Source of the DNA: UBA3210 sp048359995
Lineage (GTDB): Bacteria; Bacillota_I; Bacilli_A; RFN20; CAG-449
DNA: 31,118 nucleotides
Assembly: GCA_048359995.1 (NCBI GenBank)
Contig: DBGCPK010000009.1
Location: 1-31,118, forward strand
Reading direction: 5' to 3'
Part shown: positions 1-8,449 of the stretch, piece by piece
How the letters are laid out: each line of letters begins with the position of its first letter
Position numbering within the stretch: the stretch's first letter is position 1
Made by a program: the position numbers and the translations under genes
The notes under the pieces: model-generated
The model's input: only the letters and a program-made list of their open reading frames with translations
Told to the model about the DNA's origin: nothing
Database searches by the model: none

Positions 1-159
1 TGCACATAAGTACCAAACATATATGTATTATTTAAATCAGGGTAATATTCAGAATATTCGTCTGTATACTTTCCGAGTTGATCAAAAGGTATTTTTGCGT
101 ATTTAACATTCGCTATACCACTCCACTTTGGAAGTAAATTCAAGATATCTTGGTTTCAT
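1..159 (-). pseudogene. Partial, frameshifted gene of unknown function
   Basis: A strong ribosome binding site (TAGGAGG on the minus strand, forward 164-170) lies 4 bases before an ATG at 159. The frame from that ATG stops after 18 codons. If one A is removed from the AAA at forward 154-156, the frame becomes MNQDILNLLPKWSGI and stays open through about 50 codons to the window edge, with ordinary protein-like composition (for example KIPFDQLGKYTDEYSEYY). I read this as the 5' end of a gene with a one-base insertion in its second codon. I do not recognise the product, and the rest lies outside the window. A sequencing error in the A run would give the same picture. Confidence 0.5.
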
Positions 160-349
160 GATACCTCCTATTACCTTTCACTGTATGGATTGCTGAATCC
201 TTAGAGCTCACTAAATCGTTTCATAATAAAGCTGAATTCCATATTTCAAGTACTTTTATTCGAATTTTACCATAAATGTGTAATAATATAAATGTTATAA
301 AATTATTTTGTTTTATGAATCAAATGAACTAACATTTATGGAGAGTACT

Positions 350-664
350 ATGAAAAAAAGATTTATATTAAAATTTATGTTTGATTATGGAACCGATTGT
401 CCTTTTTGGGTTATATATGATGCAGAAAATCCAGACGAAAATGGATACAACACAGACTATGATCTTGAAGAATTGAGTTTTTTGACCGAAGACTTAATTG
501 ATGAATGCAAAAAACTAAGTGAAATATATAGTAATGGATATATGAATCCAAATGTAAGAAAAGATTTTTTAAATCGCTCAAAAGAAGCATATAAAAAAAT
601 GTTATCTCTTCTTCCTCCTGACATAGATTTGTTGAATTGGGCAGATCGTGGATATGATTATTAA
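350..664 (+). CDS. Small acidic hypothetical protein, 104 aa
   Basis: The start is taken at the ATG at 350 because GGAGAG at 340-345 is well placed for it. An in-frame ATG at 338 and a TTG at 308 exist upstream but lack a good site. The protein begins MKKRFILKFMFDYGTDCPFW and is rich in Asp, Glu and Tyr, with a helical C-terminal half and no signal peptide or membrane segment. I do not recognise the family. Small acidic orphans of this kind are often immunity proteins, but nothing here proves that. It stands alone in AT-rich DNA, between the broken gene at the window edge and a tRNA on the other strand, and its codons (AAA, ATA, TTA) differ from the core genes from 1,132 on, which suggests accessory origin. 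Confidence 0.6.
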   Translation: MKKRFILKFMFDYGTDCPFWVIYDAENPDENGYNTDYDLEELSFLTEDLIDECKKLSEIYSNGYMNPNVRKDFLNRSKEAYKKMLSLLPPDIDLLNWADRGYDY

Positions 665-822
665 GCCTCGTGAGTTCATAGGAGATAGGCTCTCCCATAA
701 TCGAGATAGCATCAAATTTTCGCTTTGAAACTATAAAATTTTTTCATCGAAAATCGCTCTTTCTACTAAAAATTTACGTTTTCGCATAAGTTCACAGTAT
801 GCGTAAAAGAATATAAATGTAT

Positions 823-853
823 AAAAAACGGACTATATTGTGATTATAGTCCG
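823..853 (-). terminator. Rho-independent terminator of tRNA-His
   Basis: A perfect 9-bp stem (CGGACTATA at 829-837 with TATAGTCCG at 845-853, 7-base loop) is followed on the minus strand by six T (the A run at 823-828). It lies 14 bases past the encoded CCA of the tRNA. Confidence 0.85.
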
Positions 854-867
854 ATTACTCTCTAAAA

Positions 868-944
868 TGGGGCGGCTGATCAGAATCGAACTGACGAATG
901 TCTGGTTCACAGCCAGATGTGTTAACCATTTCACCACAGCCGCC
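868..944 (-). tRNA. tRNA-His (anticodon GTG)
   Basis: Read on the minus strand, the gene folds into a full cloverleaf. An extra 5' G (G-1 at 944) precedes the acceptor GCGGCTG, which pairs with CAGCCGC. The D stem is GTG/CAC. The anticodon stem TCTGG/CCAGA holds the loop CTGTGAA, giving anticodon GTG. The T arm is GTCAG-TTCGATT-CTGAT. The discriminator is C73 and CCA is encoded (868-870). G-1 with C73 is the identity signature of histidine tRNAs. It has its own promoter and terminator, so it is transcribed as a single gene. Confidence 0.95.
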
Positions 945-958
945 ATAGCATTCCTAAT

Positions 959-985
959 TTTATAGGAGAATAGAATAAATGTAAA
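959..985 (-). promoter_or_regulatory. Promoter of tRNA-His
   Basis: On the minus strand TTTACA (forward 980-985) is followed after 15 bases by TATAAA (959-964). The spacing is short, but the -10 box ends 14 bases before the 5' end of the tRNA. Confidence 0.5.
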
Positions 986-999
986 GAAATAAATTATTT

Positions 1000-1031
1000 T
1001 TCGGGAAATTCGTCCGTTTCTCTTTCCCGAA
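1000..1031. repeat. Inverted repeat between tRNA-His and the RNase J gene
   Basis: A perfect 9-bp inverted repeat, TTCGGGAAA (1000-1008) with TTTCCCGAA (1023-1031), surrounds a 14-base loop. Neither strand has a T run after it, so it is not an ordinary terminator. It sits between two divergent promoters and could be an operator or part of a transcript. Function unknown. Confidence 0.5.
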
Positions 1032-1070
1032 GGTCGAAAATAACAAATTGCGTTTTTTTCGAATTTTCCG

Positions 1071-1099
1071 TTGAAAAAAAGCGGAAGAGTGGATAAAAT
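1071..1099 (+). promoter_or_regulatory. Promoter of the RNase J-like gene
   Basis: TTGAAA (1071-1076) is followed after exactly 17 bases by TAAAAT (1094-1099). Transcription would start near 1106 and cover the GAAGAAGAGG ribosome site at 1112-1121, which supports the ATG at 1132. Confidence 0.75.
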
Positions 1100-1131
1100 A
1101 AAAATGCTTGTGAAGAAGAGGTTATAATTGT

Positions 1132-2823
1132 ATGACTAGTAAAATAAAATGTTTTGCTCTTGGCGGTCTCGATGAGAGCGGTAAAAATCTGTTTGTGGTT
1201 GAAATCGATGAGGATATCTTCGTACTTGACTGCGGCGTAAAATATCCGGACAAACGCGTTCCGGGCGTGGATTTTATCATTCCGAATTTCGATTATCTGA
1301 AAAACAATAAAGATCGTATCCGCGCGTACATTCTCACGCATGCCCACGACGACAAAATGCTCGCCTTGCCTTATATATACAACGAATGTCCGGCAAAAAT
1401 TTTGACGAGCAAATTTACGGCGAGGATGCTTGAAGCCGCAGCAAAAGGGCTGGGGCTGAAAGTACGATTCGATTTCGATTTCGTGCAAGCGAATTCCAGC
1501 AAAGTAATCAACGGCTACAAGATCAGTTTTTGTCAAGTTACTCACTCGATGCCGTTCAGTTTCGGTTGTTCGATTCACACCGATCAAGGTCAGATCATCT
1601 ACACTTCCGATTTCGTTCTCGACTGGTCGATCTCCGATCCGAACTTCAAACTCGACACCAACGCGCTTTTGAAGCATTCCCGCGACGATGTTCTTTTGGT
1701 GCTGTCCGATTCCACGAACGCGCACATTGCCGGTCACAATTCTCCGAATTACCGCATCACCAATAAGATCAGCAAATACTTTGAAGATCAAGAAGGCAGA
1801 ATTTATATTTCCCTTTATTCCCAGAACTACATCAACATCATCGAAGTGTTGAAACTCTGCGTAAAACTGAATAAAATCGTTATTTTCAGCAAAAAGAGCG
1901 ATGAAACCGCTGTCGTCGGTCTGATTAACGAATTCGATTTGCTCGAAGGGACCCACCCGAAAATCGAACAGATCGAAAATATTCATCGCATCAAAAGCGC
2001 GAATACCGTCGTCATCATCATGAACACCGGAGAACACCTTTTCAACGAAATCGTCACCATTACCAGCGGGCTTATGGATAACAAGCCGATTTCATTCGAA
2101 AAGAACGATACCTTCATCTTTGCCGCGCCGAGCGTTCCGGCAACCGATATCGTCGCAACGAAGGCACTCGATGAAATCTATAAAACCGGCGTTCGCGTCA
2201 TCTCGTTGAGCCGGAAAGAAATCTATTCCGCGCATGCGTGCGAAGAGGATATCAAAGCGATGATCAGCATCTTCCAACCAAAATATTATATGCCTGTCTG
2301 CGGCGATTTCAAATCCCTTCTGACCAACGGAAAAATTGCCATCAGCCTCAGCAAATACAACTACTCCAACGTCTTCGTTCTCGACAACGGAATGGTACTG
2401 AATATCGAGAATAAAATCGCGAAATTGGATTACTCCCATACGATTCCCTGCGGCGATGTCTTTATCGACGGCATCGATGTCGGAAATGTGGGCAACAACG
2501 TCATCGAAGAAAGAAATAAGATTTCCAACGACGGCGTCGTCATTATGGGGATCTGCGTTTCCTCGGAAAAACAGGAAATCATCGGCGGACCGGACGTTCA
2601 GATGCGCGGGTTCGTCTTTCTGAAAGACAGCGAAAACATACTGAAAGAAATTACGAATATCTTTCTCGATCAAGTGAGAATCTATCTGACGGGATATTAC
2701 GATCACGCAGGACAGATCGAAGAAAAGATCATCGAGCGGTGTATCCGCTATATACGGAAAGAGACGGGAAAAAATCCGATTCTGATTCCGAAGATCATCG
2801 ACATCGACAAAGCAAACGCATAA
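1132..2823 (+). CDS. rnj: Ribonuclease J family protein with a degenerate metal site
   Basis: 563 aa, the usual RNase J length, with a metallo-beta-lactamase fold, beta-CASP domain and C-terminal domain. RNase J enzymes are two-metal 5'-3' exo- and endonucleases of RNA maturation and decay. The HxHxDH motif is here HAHDDK (residues 70-75), so the last His is Lys. The motif His (THSMP, H138), the bridging Asp (TSDF, D160) and the phosphate-binding His (SAHAC, H368) remain. The usual PVHGE metal ligand is PVCGD, with Cys at 390. Two of seven metal ligands are therefore replaced, much as in the weak RNase J2 subunits of Firmicutes. I infer a J2-like partner of an active RNase J encoded elsewhere, or an MBL protein with changed activity. 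It is a single-gene unit with its own promoter and terminator. Confidence 0.85.
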   Translation: MTSKIKCFALGGLDESGKNLFVVEIDEDIFVLDCGVKYPDKRVPGVDFIIPNFDYLKNNKDRIRAYILTHAHDDKMLALPYIYNECPAKILTSKFTARMLEAAAKGLGLKVRFDFDFVQANSSKVINGYKISFCQVTHSMPFSFGCSIHTDQGQIIYTSDFVLDWSISDPNFKLDTNALLKHSRDDVLLVLSDSTNAHIAGHNSPNYRITNKISKYFEDQEGRIYISLYSQNYINIIEVLKLCVKLNKIVIFSKKSDETAVVGLINEFDLLEGTHPKIEQIENIHRIKSANTVVIIMNTGEHLFNEIVTITSGLMDNKPISFEKNDTFIFAAPSVPATDIVATKALDEIYKTGVRVISLSRKEIYSAHACEEDIKAMISIFQPKYYMPVCGDFKSLLTNGKIAISLSKYNYSNVFVLDNGMVLNIENKIAKLDYSHTIPCGDVFIDGIDVGNVGNNVIEERNKISNDGVVIMGICVSSEKQEIIGGPDVQMRGFVFLKDSENILKEITNIFLDQVRIYLTGYYDHAGQIEEKIIERCIRYIRKETGKNPILIPKIIDIDKANA

Positions 2824-2824
2824 G

Positions 2825-2848
2825 TGCTATCTTATAGATAGCATTTTT
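2825..2848 (+). terminator. Terminator after the RNase J-like gene
   Basis: TGCTATC (2825-2831), loop TTATA, GATAGCA (2837-2843), then TTTTT and a second T run. The hairpin starts two bases after the stop codon. Confidence 0.85.
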
Positions 2849-2867
2849 GCTTTTTTAAGAAAATTTA

Positions 2868-2896
2868 TTTATCCGAAAAAACAACCGTGCTATATT
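2868..2896 (+). promoter_or_regulatory. Likely promoter of typA
   Basis: TATATT at 2891-2896 preceded by TGC forms an extended -10. The -35 (TTTATC, 2868-2873, 17-base spacer) is weak, which fits an extended -10 promoter. AAGGAGG follows 25-30 bases downstream. Confidence 0.5.
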
Positions 2897-2932
2897 ATTA
2901 TGGTCGTTTTTGAACGAAAATAAGGAGGTTTT

Positions 2933-4768
2933 ATGAAACAGATTCGAAATATCGCCATCATCGCCCACGTCGACCACGGCAAAACCACCTTAGTCGATCA
3001 ACTTTTAAAGGACTCCGGAACTTTTCGCGACAACGAAGAAACGCAGGAAAGAATGATGGATTCCAACGAAATCGAAAGGGAAAGAGGAATCACCATCTTG
3101 GCTAAAACCACCGCGATCAATTATCGAGGTGCACGCATAAACATTCTCGATACGCCCGGACACGCCGATTTCGGTGGCGAAGTCGAGAGGATCATGCATA
3201 TGGTCGACGGCGTGCTTCTGGTCGTCGACGCTTTGGAAGGAACGATGCCGCAGACCCGTTTCGTATTGAAGAAAGCGCTGGAAGCCAAAGTGAAACCGAT
3301 CGTGGTCATCAATAAAATCGATCGTCCTCACGCCGATCCGAAAAGAGTAGTCGACGAAGTGCTCGACCTTTTTCTCGAATTGGGCGCCGACGATGAATTG
3401 TTGGATTTTAAAACGATCTATTGTTCGGCGTTGAAAGGTACTTCCTCCTATTCTCCGGATCCGGAAGATCAGGAATCGGGAATGAATCCGATTTTCGATA
3501 CGATTCTTTCCGAAATCCCTTCTCCGGATATGGACAACGAAAGTCCTTTGCAATTTCAGCCCGCTCTTTTGGATTATAATGACTATGTCGGAAAGATCGG
3601 CATCGGCCGCGTGGCAAAAGGGAAAATCAGGTTGAACGAAACCGTTACGTGCTGCCGTCTGGACGGAACATTTAAGGATTTCCGGATTCAAAAACTCTAT
3701 GGTTTCATCGGATTGAAAAGATTGGAAATCGAAGAAGCAGACGCCGGAGATATCGTCGGTATTGCCGGTTTGCCCGATTTAAATGTCGGAGAAACGATTT
3801 GCGATTTTCATTGCCCTCGTCCGTTACCTCTTTTGAGAATCGACGAACCGACGTTGCAGATGACTTTCGGAACCAACTCTTCCCCGTTTTCGGGTAAAGA
3901 CGGAAAACTGTTGACGGCTCGAAAAATAGAAGAACGCCTCTATAAAGAAACGCAACGCGACGTCTCGTTGCGCGTCGATCGGATTCCGAATTCCGAAACG
4001 TGGATCGTCTCAGGGCGCGGAGAACTCCACTTGTCGATTTTGATCGAAACGATGCGGCGCGAAGGCTTTGAGCTGGAAGTCAGCAAGCCCAAAGTCATCG
4101 TCAAGGAGATCGACGGCATGAAATGCGAACCTTACGAGGACGTGCAAATCGACTGTCCGGAAGAATATGTCGGTTCGATTATGGAAAGTTTGGGTTCGCG
4201 GGGAGCTGAACTTCTTCATATGACATACGATCAGGAACAAGTCAAACTCTCTTACGTAGTTCCGTCGCGGGGTTTGTTGGGTTTTATGACGAACTTTATG
4301 ACCTTGACCAAAGGTTACGGCATCTGCAACCATACTTTCAAAGAATACCGACCGATTCTCAAAGTCAGCGTCGGAGAAAGGAAGATCGGGGTTCTGGTTT
4401 CCACCGACACCGGTCAGGCAACCCCTTATGCGATTCAGCATATCGAAGAACGCGGGGTGATGTTCATCGAACCGGGTACGGAAGTCTATGAAGGAATGAT
4501 CGTCGGGGAAAACCGCTATGACAGCGATTTGGCGGTTTCTCCGGTCAAAGAGAAGAACCTGACCAACCAGCGCTCCTCGTCGAAAGATACTACCGTCGTC
4601 CTGAAAAGCCCGAAAAAGATGTCTTTGGAGCAATGTCTCGATTACATCAACACCGACGAATTGGTCGAGATCACGCCGCATTCGATCCGAATGAGAAAGA
4701 AAATTCTCAATACCGCCGAGCGGAAAAAGGCAGAAGCGAAAATTCATCGTCAAGAGGAAGGAAGTTGA
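2933..4768 (+). CDS. typA: Translational GTPase TypA/BipA
   Basis: 611 aa, typical for TypA/BipA, a ribosome-associated GTPase of the EF-G class that helps late assembly of the large subunit and growth under stress or cold. The G motifs are all intact: G1 AHVDHGKTT (11-19), G2 region RERGIT (49-54), G3 DTPGH (73-77), G4 NKID (127-130) and G5 SAL shortly after. Domains II, III and V follow, with the family C-terminal part (SRGLLGFMTNFMT). The start follows a perfect AAGGAGG. It is a single-gene unit closed by a hairpin shared with the convergent peptidase gene. Confidence 0.97.
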   Translation: MKQIRNIAIIAHVDHGKTTLVDQLLKDSGTFRDNEETQERMMDSNEIERERGITILAKTTAINYRGARINILDTPGHADFGGEVERIMHMVDGVLLVVDALEGTMPQTRFVLKKALEAKVKPIVVINKIDRPHADPKRVVDEVLDLFLELGADDELLDFKTIYCSALKGTSSYSPDPEDQESGMNPIFDTILSEIPSPDMDNESPLQFQPALLDYNDYVGKIGIGRVAKGKIRLNETVTCCRLDGTFKDFRIQKLYGFIGLKRLEIEEADAGDIVGIAGLPDLNVGETICDFHCPRPLPLLRIDEPTLQMTFGTNSSPFSGKDGKLLTARKIEERLYKETQRDVSLRVDRIPNSETWIVSGRGELHLSILIETMRREGFELEVSKPKVIVKEIDGMKCEPYEDVQIDCPEEYVGSIMESLGSRGAELLHMTYDQEQVKLSYVVPSRGLLGFMTNFMTLTKGYGICNHTFKEYRPILKVSVGERKIGVLVSTDTGQATPYAIQHIEERGVMFIEPGTEVYEGMIVGENRYDSDLAVSPVKEKNLTNQRSSSKDTTVVLKSPKKMSLEQCLDYINTDELVEITPHSIRMRKKILNTAERKKAEAKIHRQEEGS

Positions 4769-4772
4769 AAAA

Positions 4773-4800
4773 AAATTCAGAGTGAATCTGAATTTTTTTT
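4773..4800. terminator. Bidirectional terminator between typA and the M3 peptidase gene
   Basis: AAATTCAGA (4773-4781), loop GTGAA, TCTGAATTT (4787-4795), then T up to 4800. The A run at 4768-4775 gives a T run on the other strand. It overlaps the 3' end of the convergent gene, whose stop codon is at 4799-4801. Confidence 0.85.
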
Positions 4801-6685
4801 ATATTCCGTTTTCGAGTTTTTCGACGATATTTGCCAAAGTGCTTTCTTCGAACGGAGACGGAAGTCCCGCTTGTTCCAATACGAAACCGAATCCGTTCTC
4901 TTCGCCGTAACGAATGAGAATTCGGTAAGCGTTTTTGGCTTCTTCGTAATCGAGACTGTACAATTCCAGACTCGGCATAATCGAAGTCACATAGGAAATG
5001 TAATAGCAGGGCTGCAGGTAGATATGCGGAACATCGGTAAAAGAGAAAGTCGCGCCGCTTAAAGAACTCGTATATTCCGAAAACCGATCTCTCAAATTCG
5101 CCGCCGTCAAAGCACTTTCTTCGCAAGTGTAAACGTAATTCTCGAAAGCGGCGACGGCACTTCCCGAAAGAAGCGTCCACAGCGCATTGGACATTTGATA
5201 ATTCATCAAATCTTCGGCGTAACTTTTTCCGATCAGATATTCGTATTCGTTGATCATCATGTATTCCAAGCCTTGCGAATGCACCTCGCAAATATCCAGG
5301 TTCTCGCTTCCGGAAGAAAGGTTGCGATCGTATCGCGTCAATCCGAGATAATGGCCGAATTCGTGTACGGCCGAAGGAAACATCGAATAGTCCCCCTGGC
5401 CGGAAACAAAGACGAAATAATCCTCGTCTTTGAAATTGCTCACGTAAGAACCGGAATACTTGTTGCTTCTCAGGTCGAAGTTGTAATTGCCGTACGTTCT
5501 CAATTCCCTGACGGCCTCTCCCGCGTCGGGAAAGATTTCCGAAGTTCGTTTCAGAATCGCGAACAGATCCGATTCGTTGATACTGGTTTTCATAAGTCTG
5601 ATATAGGCAAGAGAGCCTCGGATTCCGTAGGAAAGATATAAATCCGAAAGTCGTGAATCGGAAAGAATGTTTTCCGTCAATGCGTTTGCTTCCGCGATCG
5701 AATAATCCCGTCCGTAAGTGTCTTCCCATACGAGTTCCAAATAGTTCCGACAATTCGATTTTTCCGCGATTTCCCGACGGACGGCGACAAGTTCCAGATA
5801 ATTGCTTTCATAATCGAAATCCGGATCGGAAAGGTTGTAATAATAAGAAAAGCGATCGATCAATTTCTCTTCTTTCTCTTTTAAAGCAAGTACTTCCTCG
5901 GAATCCTCTTCGACGGACAGAATCGTTTCGATTTCGCTTTGACTCAAAGAAAACTCTTCGGCGAAATCCGTCCGATAGGTGGATTTCAAAATCGATTTGA
6001 GCAGAGTTCGGTACTGATGTTGAAAAGAGTAATAATTCTCTCCGATTGTAGCGCCGTCTTCGACATACGATTTTTCGTCCGCATACAGATCTTGATACAG
6101 AGAGACGAGTCCGTAAGAAGAATTCAAATTCCTGAAATCCTCGTAAAAACTTAGAAAGGCGGCTTTGAATTCTTCAAAAGACAGCGCTTCCTCTTCGAGC
6201 GCGTTCGTCAGCCCGTCGATCTTCTCTTGCAGGATCGACGCGTCTTCTTTCCCGTATTCCATCGAATGGAAAAGCCTGTTTGTATCGAGGTTCAAATAAT
6301 ACTCCGCGTCGATCTGTTTATCGTAAACGGCGTAATTTTCTTCATTTTGCAATACCTCTTTCAATTCACTCAACAGCCGATCGTGATTCTTCCAATATAT
6401 TTCCGAAGTATCTTTTACCGTCCGATCATAATCTTCGAGAGTGATCCGATATGTGGAATGATTTTCCATCAGATCGTCGATTTTTCCGTATTGTGTGTCT
6501 AAATACTCTTCCGCTTTGGCATAAGCCTCGAAAGAATCTTGCCCTTTCAGCGTCGCCATCTTCACGATTTGATTTTCAAAATCGCCGTCGATGGACGTAT
6601 CGAATTCTTTCTTTTCGGAAAATCCGATCCATCTGCACCCCGTCAAAAGCAGAGTACCGGCGAGAATCCAACCCGTCTTTTTCAT
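4799..6685 (-). CDS. M3-family (PepF-like) zinc metallopeptidase lipoprotein
   Basis: 628 aa from the ATG at 6685. That start is chosen because AAAGGAGATCAA precedes it and because the protein then opens with a clean lipoprotein signal, MKKTGWILAG then TLLLTGC (Cys17 as lipidation site). The longer open frame upstream lies inside the neighbouring gene. The catalytic motif is HEFGH (441-445) and the third zinc ligand is probably E467 in DICEVHSQGLE, the pattern of oligoendopeptidase F and other M3 peptidases. The N-terminal 400 residues are mostly helical, as in the M3 clamp. I infer a membrane-anchored peptidase acting on oligopeptides outside the cell. Its start overlaps the stop of the FAD oxidoreductase gene (ATGA), so the two are translationally coupled. 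Confidence 0.8.
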   Translation of the reverse strand: MKKTGWILAGTLLLTGCRWIGFSEKKEFDTSIDGDFENQIVKMATLKGQDSFEAYAKAEEYLDTQYGKIDDLMENHSTYRITLEDYDRTVKDTSEIYWKNHDRLLSELKEVLQNEENYAVYDKQIDAEYYLNLDTNRLFHSMEYGKEDASILQEKIDGLTNALEEEALSFEEFKAAFLSFYEDFRNLNSSYGLVSLYQDLYADEKSYVEDGATIGENYYSFQHQYRTLLKSILKSTYRTDFAEEFSLSQSEIETILSVEEDSEEVLALKEKEEKLIDRFSYYYNLSDPDFDYESNYLELVAVRREIAEKSNCRNYLELVWEDTYGRDYSIAEANALTENILSDSRLSDLYLSYGIRGSLAYIRLMKTSINESDLFAILKRTSEIFPDAGEAVRELRTYGNYNFDLRSNKYSGSYVSNFKDEDYFVFVSGQGDYSMFPSAVHEFGHYLGLTRYDRNLSSGSENLDICEVHSQGLEYMMINEYEYLIGKSYAEDLMNYQMSNALWTLLSGSAVAAFENYVYTCEESALTAANLRDRFSEYTSSLSGATFSFTDVPHIYLQPCYYISYVTSIMPSLELYSLDYEEAKNAYRILIRYGEENGFGFVLEQAGLPSPFEESTLANIVEKLENGI

Positions 6686-7782
6686 TTGATCTCCTTTCCG
6701 ACCGCCCAACCTTCGCAGAGACAAAGTCCGATGTTGTAACCTCCGGAAAGACCGTCGATATCGATCATTTCCCCGATAGTGTAAATTCGCGGTTCTTTTT
6801 TCAAGGATAAATCGCCGCAAAGTTGATTCAGATCCACTCCTCCGGAAGTAACTTGCGAATGTCCGAAATCGTAGAGACCGCGAACGGAAAATTTCAGATT
6901 TCGGATCGATTCGAACGGATCGGAAGATTTCGTCAGATATTCGGCCAAAGGCGGAATGAAAATGTGATCCAATTTCGGATTCCGTCGAATCATCCGGCGC
7001 ACTTCCTCGTCGGAAAAATCAGGTAAAAGATTCAGCGAAATCGAATAATCATCGTACCGAGTCAGGTGTTTTCTCGCAAGAATCGCCGACAGATTGAAGA
7101 TCACGATACCGGAGAGTCCGTTTTTCTTGAACAGAACTTCTCCGCGTTCCCGATGCAAAAGCGCATTACGATAATAGAGACTCGCCTGACATTTGACTCT
7201 CTTGTTCTCCCACGTAAGTGGAAAAGAAGATGTGCTTATCGGCGTCAAGGACGGGCTTAACGCGGTTCTTTTCACGCCGATCTGATCGATGATTCGATTG
7301 TAATTCAGGCGTTCGTTCTGCGCGGAAATCCCACCGACAGCCAGAATCAGCCGGTCGCATTCGATTCCGTTGATTCGGAGTTTCTCCCCGATTTCAATCG
7401 AATCGACCGCGCAGGAAGTTCTCGTTTCGACGCGATAAAAAGCCAAAAGATCTTTCAAAGTCCGAATCAAACTCTGCGCGCTTTCGCTTACGGGATAACC
7501 TCTTCCTTCCTCGTCGAAATAATAGCCGAATCCGTTCTCTTCCAAGAAAGACAAAATCTCCTTCGAATATACCAGATAAGGTAAAACAAAAGGAGAGGAA
7601 TATGCCTCTTTGTTCAATTCCCGATGCGTAAAATTGCACCTTCCGTTTCCGGCCACTTTCAAGCGGGAAGCGATATCCGCGTCTTTTTCCAAAAGCAACA
7701 CTTCGAAATCCGGATGGAATTTCCGTATGGCGATAGCGCTGAAAATTCCGCTTGGACCGCCGCCGACTACGATAACTTTCAT
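6682..7782 (-). CDS. HI0933/BaiN-family FAD-dependent oxidoreductase
   Basis: 366 aa from the ATG at 7782. The upstream in-frame ATG is rejected because the promoter (-10 at 7799-7804) lies between them. The N-terminus has the dinucleotide-binding loop GGGPSG (7-12) followed by an acidic end of the second strand (LLLEKD). NGRCNFTH, a LAVGG segment and the C-terminal GEMIDIDGLSGGYN with GWAVGKEI are the signature of HI0933-like flavoproteins. The family is usually about 400 aa, so this one is slightly short. The substrate is unknown; relatives include the gut bile-acid oxidoreductase BaiN, but there is no bile-acid operon here. It is the first gene of a two-gene operon with the M3 lipoprotein. 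Confidence 0.85.
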   Translation of the reverse strand: MKVIVVGGGPSGIFSAIAIRKFHPDFEVLLLEKDADIASRLKVAGNGRCNFTHRELNKEAYSSPFVLPYLVYSKEILSFLEENGFGYYFDEEGRGYPVSESAQSLIRTLKDLLAFYRVETRTSCAVDSIEIGEKLRINGIECDRLILAVGGISAQNERLNYNRIIDQIGVKRTALSPSLTPISTSSFPLTWENKRVKCQASLYYRNALLHRERGEVLFKKNGLSGIVIFNLSAILARKHLTRYDDYSISLNLLPDFSDEEVRRMIRRNPKLDHIFIPPLAEYLTKSSDPFESIRNLKFSVRGLYDFGHSQVTSGGVDLNQLCGDLSLKKEPRIYTIGEMIDIDGLSGGYNIGLCLCEGWAVGKEIK

Positions 7783-7798
7783 TTCATCACCCACACCT

Positions 7799-7827
7799 AT
7801 TTTAACCGAAAACGCCGCATCGCTCAA
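7799..7827 (-). promoter_or_regulatory. Promoter of the oxidoreductase-peptidase operon
   Basis: On the minus strand TTGAGC (forward 7822-7827), 17 bases, TAAAAT (7799-7804). The leader would be only about 10 bases and includes GGGTGATGAA before the ATG at 7782. Confidence 0.7.
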
Positions 7828-7862
7828 CAAGAAATACACCCTGACTTTTTCTCCTTTTTGTA

Positions 7863-7891
7863 TTTACACTCCGATTGAATTCATTTACAAT
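7863..7891 (+). promoter_or_regulatory. Promoter of the guanylate-kinase-like gene
   Basis: TTTACA (7863-7868), 17 bases, TACAAT (7886-7891). It is followed by AAAGGTG and the ATG at 7910, and is divergent from the oxidoreductase promoter. Confidence 0.7.
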
Positions 7892-7909
7892 GGTTAAAGG
7901 TGAAAACGA

Positions 7910-8449
7910 ATGATTATTTTATGCGGTCCCAGCGCTTGCGGCAAAAGCGAAATTGCCAAATACCTGTCCACCCGATACGGAATTCAAAAGGCGATCACTT
8001 CCACGACTAGAGAAAAACGTCTCAACGAAACGGATCACGTCGACTATCATTTTTTCGACGAAAAAACGTTCCTTACTCTCGAAGCGCAGGGGTCTTTCGT
8101 CGAAACCGCTGTGTACAATCATCATCGCTACGGTTGTCTGAAAAGCGAAATCGCGCCGAATAAGGCGGTGATTTTAGAACCGGAAGGAGTCGGAAATTTT
8201 CTGAAACTCGACGACCCTTCCCTCTTTGTCGTCGTGCTGACTGCCGAAGAAAAAACCCGAATCGACAGAATGCGTTATCGCAGGGACAAAGAAGAAGATA
8301 TCGCCAGAAGAATCGCGACGGATCGGATCGCCTTTTCCGAGGAGCGGCTTCCTTTTCATCATTTGCTGTTAGCCACCGACGACCTCACGATCGCCGAGGC
8401 GGGCGATTTGATCTATCTCCGTTACGGCGAATATTTACGGTCGCTTTAA
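7910..8449 (+). CDS. Guanylate kinase-like P-loop protein
   Basis: 179 aa against about 200 for ordinary guanylate kinases. The P-loop is GPSACGKS (6-13). The GMP-binding region is recognisable: STTREKR, then DYHFF and later GSFVETAVYNHHRYG, matching the usual TTR..R..E..G.DY.F and E....G..YG pattern. The usual Walker B region LDIDVQG is replaced by ILEPEGVGNF, and an RxxRRxxE-type lid (RMRYRRDKEED) is present. It is probably a divergent nucleoside monophosphate kinase. Whether it is the cell's only Gmk or a paralogue cannot be told. Its last 15 bases overlap the 3' end of convergent hflX. Confidence 0.75.
   Translation: MIILCGPSACGKSEIAKYLSTRYGIQKAITSTTREKRLNETDHVDYHFFDEKTFLTLEAQGSFVETAVYNHHRYGCLKSEIAPNKAVILEPEGVGNFLKLDDPSLFVVVLTAEEKTRIDRMRYRRDKEEDIARRIATDRIAFSEERLPFHHLLLATDDLTIAEAGDLIYLRYGEYLRSL

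Noticed and set aside
994..2037. 347-aa minus-strand frame opposite the RNase J-like gene
   Set aside because: It mirrors a recognised gene and has shadow composition (Phe, Arg, Asp, Ile runs) with no domain.
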